Shown: positions 56,715-64,000 of the stretch, piece after piece | Layout: each line of letters begins with the position of its first letter | How positions within the stretch are numbered: the stretch's first letter is position 1 | NCBI GenBank assembly: GCA_003013855.2 | Contig: ML058526.1 | Span: 1,302,001 to 1,366,000 of the forward strand | Source of the DNA: Liriodendron chinense | Lineage: Eukaryota; Streptophyta; Magnoliopsida; Magnoliales; Magnoliaceae | Direction: 5' to 3' | DNA: 64,000 nucleotides | Notes under the pieces: model-generated | Seen by the model: only the letters and a program-made list of their open reading frames with translations | The model's database searches: none | What the model was told of the DNA's origin: nothing | Translations under genes and position numbers: made by a program

Positions 56715-57212
56715 GGGAGCGGATTAGGTGAGGCCTCGGCTTCACCCAACATGGTGTGGCCCTGACCGTTGGGCCCACCTTGATATATGTATTGTACGTC
56801 CACGTCGCCATCAGTTTTGCCCACTTATTTTACCGCATTAGCCTGAAAATGAAGTAGATCCAGATCTCAAGTGGACCATTCCACAGGAAAAAAATGGTGA
56901 TTGAATGCCTGCCATTAAAAACTTCCTAGGGCCCACCCTAATGTTTCTGTAATTTTAATTTGCTACCTGACCTGTTGCTGAGGTTATATAAATCTGGAGG
57001 AAGGTGAAAAAAAATCAGCATGATCCAAAACTTTTGTCGCCAACAAAACTTTTTTAATGGTCAATCACCACTCTTTCCTACGGTATGGCCTATCTGAGAT
57101 TTGGATCTGCTTCAGTTCTAGGATTACGCCGTAAAATGAGATGGAAAAACGGACGGACAGCGTGGATGGATCAAAGTGGCCCCACTGCCATGGCCGCACC
57201 TAATCCCCTGCC
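56715..57212. mobile_element. palindromic MITE, copy J
   Basis: Ends GGGAGCGGATTAGGTG and the inverse of CACCTAATCCCCTGCC. Flanks ACTGGGAAT (56706-56714) and ATTGGGAAC (57213-57221) agree at 7 of 9 positions, again a 9-bp duplication. Confidence 0.8.
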
Positions 57213-57744
57213 ATTGGGAACGTACAAGAGTGCATTATTCTTGGAGTTATTTTTTGGGAATCAGAGATTCAGAATGCATTATTATCTCCTTTCTTAGCGG
57301 GAGTTATTTTATGTTATTAGATACTCTGCCAGGGTATGGCGCTTGATACGCAAGCACTTAGATATGGTATACTTACCATATGTTATATAAACCTAAAACC
57401 GACTACATTGTGGAAATCACCGTCGATTAGTCACTATCCGAAAATCAGATTGGTTGAGTAATACAAACCTATGATTCATAGACGATTGTTAGTTGAAGTA
57501 GAACGGTTGGATATTTTACATTTTTAACCCTCCAATAAATTGCCACAAATTCAATAATCAAATAATCATATAACCGCAACTTTGGGTTCATGACACATCA
57601 AAACCAGGTATTCAAATCCTTGTATGCCACGTATGCAATTTCTAAGTGCCTGAGTATCATCCATCAATTTCTACTGGAGTATCATAGGTTTTCTCCGCAT
57701 GCTTTTATGTGAGAACCGCTCAGGGCACTCTCGCTACATTCTGG
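57213..57744. other. intergenic
   Basis: No ORF or element recognised; unique-looking AT-rich sequence ending in the left target duplication of copy K. Confidence 0.4.
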
Positions 57745-58190
57745 GAACGCGGATTGCATGCGGACACCGCCGGAAGCGACTTAGCTGAGGGACCCGCCAT
57801 GATTTTTTTTTTTAATCCACGCCGTCCATCCATTTTGGATCATCATTTTAGGATATGATTCCAAAAATGAGGCATATCCAAATCTCATGTGAACCACACT
57901 GCAGGAAAACAGTGTTGATTGAACTCCCACTATTAAAAAATTCCTTGTGCCCACTGTAATGGTTATGTTCCATCCAACCTGTTGATTAGGTCAAACAGAC
58001 CTGGATGAAGGGAAAGGACAAATATCAGCTTGATCCAAAAGCTTCGTAGTCCCTTTTTTGGGCTCGTTCGCGAAAATAAGCTGGAAAAATGGATGGATAG
58101 AGTGGATAAAAGACGTCTCTTATGGTCGAGTCCACAAAACACCGGTCAGCAGCCAGTCGCTATGGCTGTTTCTGGATGCAATCCACGTCC
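57745..58190. mobile_element. palindromic MITE, copy K, with perfect 9-bp target duplication
   Basis: Ends GAACGCGGATTGCAT and inverse GGACGTGGATTGCAT (13/15). ACATTCTGG occurs at 57736-57744 and again at 58191-58199. This is the best-defined member of the family and fixes its target duplication at 9 bp. Confidence 0.9.
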
Positions 58191-58239
58191 ACATTCTGGT
58201 TGCACGGGGACACGACGGAAGTTTTTCAATCGATTTAGA

Positions 58240-58815
58240 CTAAGCCTGGCAAAATTTCACACGACCTGTTAACTCGCATGAAACTCGCACGAAAAAATTA
58301 GTGTTCGGGTCCAGCCTTATCGTGTCGGGTCACTAACTGGTTGACTCGTTAAGACCCATTAACATAATGGGTCAAGTCAATGTTTCACCCGCGAACCTGT
58401 TTAACCCGTTAACATAATGGTCTAGATCACCAAACCATGACCCACCTATGAACCATGGCACTCCATCATATGCAATATTGTAATGTGCAAGTGATTCATC
58501 CTCGTCTCACTAGTGAGTCCTATTGTTTCCGGTGATAGAATGCGCCCACTAGGTGGACCACAGCTGTATGTTGGGTCAGGCTGTTAGTTGTCCTCATCAA
58601 CGGTGTGGCCATCTGATGAGTAGAGTAGCCTAACAGGTTAAACGGGTCGAGTTACGGGTAACCCATTAAATTAACGAATGGATTTAGGGTTTCTAGATTT
58701 CAACCCGTCAGTTAATGGGCCGGGTTTGGGTGAGTAAATTTTTGACACGACACGAACACGAACACGACACGACACGAACATGGTCCAACACGACCATTGC
58801 CGGCCTAATCTAGAC
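58240..58815. mobile_element. probable non-autonomous element rich in CGTGTCGGG/ACACGAC words
   Basis: CTAAGCCTGGCAA at the left and TTGCCGGCCTAATC at the right are roughly inverted. Inside are TAACCCGTTAACATAATGG and its near-inverse GGTTAAACGGGTCGAG, and the run GACACGACACGAACACGAAC near 58753. This pattern is common in plant hAT-like elements, but I find no clean target duplication. Confidence 0.5.
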
Positions 58816-59399
58816 AATCCACTTAGGTGTAGCTAACATTTCATGGGCCAACAAGTAACAGTACACTAAGTACGGCCACCATTATTTACTTATTACTGTT
58901 TGAATGACAATTTTGATCAAATGATCCTAACCGTTCAATCCATGATTGTAAACGGGATTGTGATCAATTGAATGTAACGATGAACCAAATGGACCGTTCA
59001 TATTGATTGATGGGAGTACCCACGTGTACCTAAGTAACCAGGAAACCTATATTTCTTTCCAGTTAGATTAGAGACAATGAACCCATCTTGGTGAAATTGG
59101 ACAATTCAACCAGTGGACCATAACATGGATGGCCCATTGTACAAAAGCCAGGTCTCTGGAACACTACCATCTCCAAGTTAATTACCCTTTAACTTTTCTT
59201 TTCTTTTTTTTGTCTAATATGGACAAATTATCAACTTTCCTTGGGTTCCAGTTAAAGGCAGCAAATCATATCATTTTTTTTATTATTATTATTAATTTTT
59301 TTGTTAGTCATGCAACACCTACTCGGTAAGTCACACGCACTCGGTAAGTCATGACTAGATCAACCACAACTAGGATCAAATGTCATTAGTTTTCTTTTT
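58816..59399. other. intergenic
   Basis: Nothing recognised except a short direct repeat CTCGGTAAGTCA at 59320-59350. Confidence 0.4.
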
Positions 59400-59889
59400 G
59401 AGAAATTTCCGACTGTAAACCTCTCTTTTGACCATTATTCTCAGCTAAACCTCCGTAAGTTTTCTTCCCCAAACTAAACCTCACTTGTACAGATGGGGTA
59501 TTTTCGGACCGAAATACTCCTGTTGCTAGGATTTATTTCTTCTCCCAAAAAAACCTATTTTCTCTTCTTCTATATCTAAAACTCTTTTTCTTTTCTCTCA
59601 TCTATAGTAAAAAAAGCATCATCTCTTTAGTTTTGAGATTGGTTTTCACTTCAGAGCACTATTTTTCTGTTTCTTCAACTCATGTTTAATTGGAAACGAA
59701 GTTGTGGTGTGGACCAGGTAAGACGAAAGAATCTGAAAAAAAAAATCTCAATGAATGTGTTTTTTTATAATAATCAAGTAGGATCTTTGTTTTTTCGTAA
59801 TGTGTTTTTGCAATAAACGAGATCTTGTTGAATTTCAATGAACATAGTGATAATTCAAAGAACATAATGTAAATGTTAGGACATTCGAA

Positions 59890-60420
59890 GATTTGTGATA
59901 GGTGTGCTCTTTGAATTTTATACTGTGCTCTTTGAAATATACACTGTGCACTTTGAATTGCTGTGCTCTTTGAATTGCTATGCTCTTTAAATTTTAAAGG
60001 TGTGCTCTTTGAATTGCTATGCTCTTTGAATTTTAAAGGTGTACTCTTTGAAATATGCTCTTTGAATTTTACACTGAACTCTTTGAATTTTGAAAGGTAT
60101 GCTCTTTCAATTTTACATCGTGCTCTTTCAATTTTGAAAGGTGTGCTATTTGAATTTTGAAAGGTGTGCTCTTTGAATTTTGAAAGGGGTGCTCTTCGAA
60201 TTTTACATTGTATTCTTTGAATTTTACATTATGCACTTTGAATTGCTGTGCTCTTTAAATTTTAAAGGTGTGCTCTTTGAAAGATGCTCTTTGAATTTTA
60301 TAGTGAGCTCTTTGAATTTTATACTGTGCTCTTTAAATATTACACTGTACTCTTTGAATTTTACACTATGCTCTTTGAATTTATTTGTGCTCGTTCAATT
60401 TTAACGCGATCTTGTTGAAT
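59890..60420 (+). repeat. GTGCTCTTTGAATTTTA array
   Basis: About 25 units of TGTGCTCTTTGAATTTTACAC or TGCTCTTTGAATTTTGAAAGG follow each other with spacings of roughly 18-35 bases. Translations such as LFELLCSLNFKGV are artefacts of the repeat. Confidence 0.9.
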
Positions 60421-60830
60421 TGACATTGTGCACGTTGAAATTCAATGAGATCTCATTAAATTCTCACTATGCTCGTTGAATTTGAACGAGATCTCGTTGA
60501 ATTCTCACTTTGCTCATTGAATTTCAACGAGATCTCGTTAAATTCTCACTGTGCTCGTTGAATTCTCAATAGCTCGGTTTTTGCTCGCTGAAAACACTAT
60601 GGCTACAGTTAATATCCATAGCCTTTAGTTAAAATTTAACAAGATCTCGTTAAATCCTCACTGTGCTCGTTGAATTTCAACGAGATCTCATTAAATTCTC
60701 AATAGCTCGGTTTTTGCTCGCTGAAAACTCTAAGGCTACAGTTAATATCCGTAGCCTTTAGTTAGAATTTAATGAGATCTCGTTAAATTCTAACTAAAGG
60801 CTACGAATTTTAATCGTAGCTAAGGAGATC
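60420..60830. repeat. AACGAGATCTCGTT palindromes with GCTACAGTTAATATCC direct repeats
   Basis: TTCAACGAGATCTCGTTAAATTCTCACT recurs several times. AATAGCTCGGTTTTTGCTCGCTGAAAAC with the following CTACAGTTAATATCC(A/G)TAGCC occurs twice, about 136 bp apart. TTAGTTAGAATTTAATGAG and CTCGTTAAATTCTAACTAA form a perfect dyad near 60765. Confidence 0.85.
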
Positions 60831-61120
60831 TCTTTCAAAATTCAAAGAGCACAGACCACAGTGCTAATTCAACGTGATTTCTTTCAAAATTTAAAGAGCA
60901 CGGTGCCAATTCAACGAAATCTCTTTCAAAATTCAAAGAGCACAATGTCAATTTAATGACATCTCTTTCAAAATTAAAAGAGGACAACAATATGCCAATT
61001 CAACAAGATTTCTTTCAAAATTCAAAGGGCACAACACCAATTCAACGAGATTTCTTTCAAAATTCAAAGAATACAATTTCAACGAGTACTCTTTCAAAAT
61101 TCAAAGAATACTCTTTCAAA
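60830..61120 (-). repeat. inverted CTCTTTGAA array
   Basis: TTTCAAAATTCAAAGAGCAC units, the reverse of the array at 59.9-60.4 kb, occur about eight times, alternating with CAATTCAACGAGAT. Confidence 0.85.
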
Positions 61121-61315
61121 CACAATCTCAAACTTTTCAACGTTTTCCTTCGTTGTGACATTTCAACAAACATGTTGTATTCAAATTCGAATACAATGAA
61201 AGTTGGTTAAAATTCTAAAACATTGTCCACATACACTTTACAACAAACACATTGCATACATATTAGACATTCACATTCCAAAAAAATAACATTCATAAAA
61301 TAAAAAAAAACATTT

Positions 61316-61740
61316 AAACTCTGCTCTTTGAAAGATGCTCCTTGAATTTTATACTGTGCTCCTTAAATTTTACACTGTGCTCCTTAAATTTTACACTGTG
61401 CTCATTCAATTTCAACGCGATCTCTTTGAATTTTACACTTTGCTCGTTCAATTTCAACGAGATCGGTAATACGAGATCGTTGAATATAGTGTCATGATTC
61501 AACGATGATCTCCTTCAATTGAAATTATATCAGTGCTCATTGAATTTCAACGAGATCGTTGAAATGGCACTATGCAAGTTAAAATTCAACAAAATGATCT
61601 CGTTCAATTTCAAAGAGATCGCGGTCAATTTCAACGTGATCTTATTGAATTATATATGTGCACGTTGAAATTGAACGAGATCTCGTTCAATTTTATCTGT
61701 GTTCGTTTAAATTCAATGATGTGATCGCGCTGCATTATCA
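61316..61740 (+). repeat. second CTCTTTGAA / GAGATCTCG block
   Basis: GCTCTTTGAAAGATGCTCC, GTGCTCCTTAAATTTTACAC (twice) and several TTCAACGAGATC dyads. Confidence 0.75.
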
Positions 61741-61749
61741 TTCAAAGAA

Positions 61750-62035
61750 CACCTTGAGATTTCAACATTTTGTAGTTACATTGACATTTTTACAAATACC
61801 TTGTATGCTTAATCAAACCTTAATATTCTCATTTCAACATTTCAAGGTTACATTGACATTTCAACAAACTCCTTATATTCAAAATCAAACCTTAATATTC
61901 TCATTTCAACATTTCAAGATTACATTGACATTTCAACAAACACCTTGTATCAAAAAATCAAACCATAATATTCTCATTTCAAAATTTTAAGGTTAACGAA
62001 CACCTTATAACCAAAATCAAACCTTAATATTCAAA
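61750..62035 (+). repeat. ~72-bp tandem repeat, ~4 units
   Basis: AATCAAACCTTAATATTCTC recurs at 61811, 61883, 61956 and 62015; units contain TTTCAACATTTCAAGGTTACATTGACATTTCAACAAAC. Confidence 0.85.
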
Positions 62036-62101
62036 AGAAAACATTCATAAAACATCCCAACAGAAAAATTAAAAATCAAAAGAGGAAAAAAAAAACCATA
62101 C

Positions 62102-62132
62102 CTTTCCGAAGCTTCTTAGACGGAGCAACCAT
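62102..62132 (-). pseudogene. possible first-exon relic in the Mutator-like element
   Basis: On the minus strand, ATG opens MVAPSKKLRK and is followed directly by GGTATGG, a plausible splice donor. It is only ten codons, near the element's right TIR, where a gene promoter could lie. No second exon is found. Confidence 0.3.
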
Positions 62133-62348
62133 AATCATCGTGTAAAACCGGAGATATATGAACAAAGATGAGATGAAATGATGTGTCTCGTTGAATTTCA
62201 ACGAGATCGCAGTGAATTTCGATAGGAAGAAGGGCAATTTCGTCCGAAAAATAATGAAAGTTTAGTTTGGGGAAGAAAACTTTCAAAGGTTTAGCTGGGA
62301 ATAATGGTCAAAAGAGAGGTTTACAGTCGAAAATTTCTCTTTCTTTTT

Positions 62349-63480
62349 CTACTTTAGTTTTATTTGTATCTCTCAAGTCCAACCGGTTTCACTACAAATT
62401 ATAGTCCACTAATGTGTGTCTTACATCCAACCCATCAAATAAGTTGACCCATCATGAGGATTGCCTTGAGAAAAATTAAGCTACATTCACTTGTCAAGTG
62501 GGCCACACTTATAATTTTCTATTTATCAACAGCTAGAAATTGTTTCCTATGTTATGGTCAGCCCAATAAGCATATGGAGCTGATGTTTGAACTAGGCAAT
62601 TCTCATAGATGGGTCAACCCATTAGAGGGGTTGGATGTCACATGCTCTTAACTGGTTGGAAGTTATCGACTGCGTGCACCATAACCTGTGGTCCAATTGG
62701 GCTTGAGAGTAACTCAGTAGAATAATCTTTAAGGGAAATGTTGGGTGCTCTGAGCACTTTAAGTTACAGTGCTTTAGGTTGCCTTGGGACATTTAGATAG
62801 TCAAATCCATTGATTTAGGTTGTTCTTCATCAGGTCCGATGCACATTTCATGGACTACCCTGCAAACTTTGCACCAATCTGACAACAGTGTTTCCTGATC
62901 CATAGATTTTAATATGGAATTGGTCAAGATCGTACACAAAACCTATTTATTTCTCTTGGGACTTTTGAATTTGACCTACATTTAACTTGATTTAAATGGG
63001 ATTTACCCAAATTTTGAAGCTTTAGTTCAGGCTTTGTTAGCTAAGATAATGGCTTTGGTTAAGGTTGGCTTAGGTTTTGACTAATGTCAGGCTTGACTAA
63101 GGTATTGGATAAGGCTTGGGTAATGGTTTTGGTAATAAGTAAGGCTTGAATTAAGCTTGGGTATTGGCTAAGAAATGGTTTGGGATTTTATGTAACATTC
63201 GTGACTTGTGGAGTTGCAAGCCTAGGTGGGGTGTCTATAGATGTCCCTCTCTGACAGAGGTTGTGTGCAACCGAATACTAGAGCAAGTGGACACCCACCC
63301 CTCTAGCTAAGAAAGATCATGGTTAAGATTTGTTGCCTGCCATAGTATGATCAGTTTACTTTCTGAAAAAAAATATAATAACTCACACATATGTTAGTGC
63401 ACTTTTTTATGGCATACTAGTGTACCTTATTAGTTAATCATATGTGTCCTTGTGTTATAAAGGTACGTGATTAATAAATA
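62349..63480. other. intergenic
   Basis: No supported gene. 63010-63180 has many short AAGGCTTGG/TTGGTTAAGG words without a clear period. Confidence 0.4.
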
Positions 63481-63492
63481 AGGTGTACTAGT

Positions 63493-63690
63493 ATGACATG
63501 CAACTGTGACAAGTATGGCCATGTTGCCCTGGATTGTACGGAAAAGCCTAAAAGAAAAGGTAAAAATGCTAGGGCAACAACATGGGATGATACGAAGGAG
63601 TCCAAAAGTGAAGCAAGTGACTCTTCTAGTAATGGAAATAAAAACTCATTAAAAATTCTAATAACCTCCACCATTACCTCTTTCCTCTAA
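63493..63690 (+). pseudogene. copia-type gag zinc-knuckle fragment
   Basis: CNCDKYGHVALDC followed by EKPKRKGKNARATTWDD and an acidic serine-rich stretch resembles the gag nucleocapsid region of plant Ty1/copia elements (CCHC type). The spacing between the first two Cys is one residue instead of two, so the knuckle is damaged. Neither the upstream gag nor a protease can be followed. Confidence 0.65.
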
Positions 63691-64000
63691 TTTAAGAGAG
63701 GATCCTGACCATTATTCCTTCTAGGAAAAAGAGTTCTCAAGCCCTCTTCATTTGCCGAATTTTATGAGGGAGTTGTGGAAATTAGGTTATCCTTACGCTT
63801 TTTCATATAAAACCTTGATAAGGGTAGCTAGAATCTAAATACTATAGGTAAATTTGAGGATTTTAGTCTCATTTTTGTGCTTAGAGACATATTAAAGGAT
63901 TTAAGCCTCATTAGCCCACCTTAATAGTTTAGCTCATGTTTAATTTTGGTATCTTAATAGTTAAACTGTCATCTTACTTATATTAGCATAATCTTATAAA

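Larger units (their letters stand above)
59400..62339. mobile_element. 2.94-kb Mutator-like element packed with CTCTTTGAA/GAGATCTC repeats
   Basis: TIRs of about 80 bp: GAGAAATTTCCGACTGTAAA... at the left and the inverse of ...TTTACAGTCGAAAATTTCTC at the right, sharing CCTCTCTTTTGACCATTATT and AGTTTTCTTCCCCAAACTAA. The 9 bases TTTCTTTTT precede (59391-59399) and follow (62340-62348) the element. The interior is almost entirely short repeats in both orientations. No transposase ORF is present, only a possible first exon on the minus strand at 62132-62102. Confidence 0.85.

Noticed and set aside
59963..60404. FELLCSLNFKGV-rich ORFs
   Set aside because: Direct translation of the CTCTTTGAATTT repeat.
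62454..62651. 65-codon ORF
   Set aside because: No motif or conserved neighbour; expected by chance at this length.

Overview
This is nuclear DNA of a flowering plant, dominated by nested transposable elements and carrying one clearly intact host gene. The evidence is Athila-, Tat- and Tekay-type Ty3 LTR retrotransposons, an En/Spm (CACTA) transposon, hAT, Tourist-like and Mutator-like non-autonomous elements, and an intronless gene for a plant-type dynamin-related GTPase (DRP4C type, 53540-55612, minus strand). I cannot fix the plant lineage from the sequence alone. I saw no rRNA, canonical tRNA or CRISPR features.

Layout. 1-3766: 3' end of a Tekay/Del-like Ty3 element, with a duplicated polypurine tract and a ~3 kb LTR. 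3770-5510: a palindromic MITE, then a 172-bp tandem array. 5520-7690: about fifteen copies of a 140-bp satellite built from telomere-like CCTAAAC words, running into a decayed CACTA element (to 12577). That element keeps a Transpos_assoc exon, a tnp2 fragment, a multi-exon Transposase_24-like gene and a palindromic subterminal array ending in a CACTA-type terminus. A 1.2-kb patchwork (LINE and Ty3 scraps) interrupts the tnp2 gene. 12581-19516: an Athila-type element (gag-protease, RT, RNase H, integrase, all broken) with its 3' LTR, then a second Athila tail and LTR (19517-21657). 21658-36303: a Tat-type element with an antisense ORF. It was split by a complete, opposite-strand, Athila-related element that has gag and protease but an unknown ORF in place of RT/RNase H/integrase (23142-30530), and by a 490-bp Tourist-like MITE (30644-31133). 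36304-38237: further Athila LTR pieces.

40283-41107: a non-autonomous hAT with perfect 8-bp target duplications. 41217-43053: a run of palindromic MITEs. 43359-47585: a 4.2-kb Tekay-like LTR. 47970-50475: a solo LTR with perfect TTGAA duplications. 50520-58200: the gene neighbourhood, in which the 3' part of the DRP4C gene was tandemly duplicated (pseudogene copy at about 52509-52735) and then riddled with members of one long-inverted-repeat MITE family. Several of these have 9-bp target duplications, so they look Mutator-like. 59400-62339: a 2.94-kb Mutator-like element with long TIRs and a 9-bp duplication, filled with direct and inverted arrays of GTGCTCTTTGAA and AACGAGATCTCGTT words. The last 1.6 kb holds only a copia-like gag zinc-knuckle relic.

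The elements record an order of events: the Tat element is the oldest host layer, Athila-type copies and MITEs landed inside it, and the MITE family kept landing in the flanks of the only working gene. The candidates for something new are the gag-protease-only element with its unknown ORF, the 2.94-kb repeat-packed Mutator-like element, the 140-bp satellite attached to a CACTA coding end, and the dyad arrays (GACCGGTC and variants) that recur in several LTRs.
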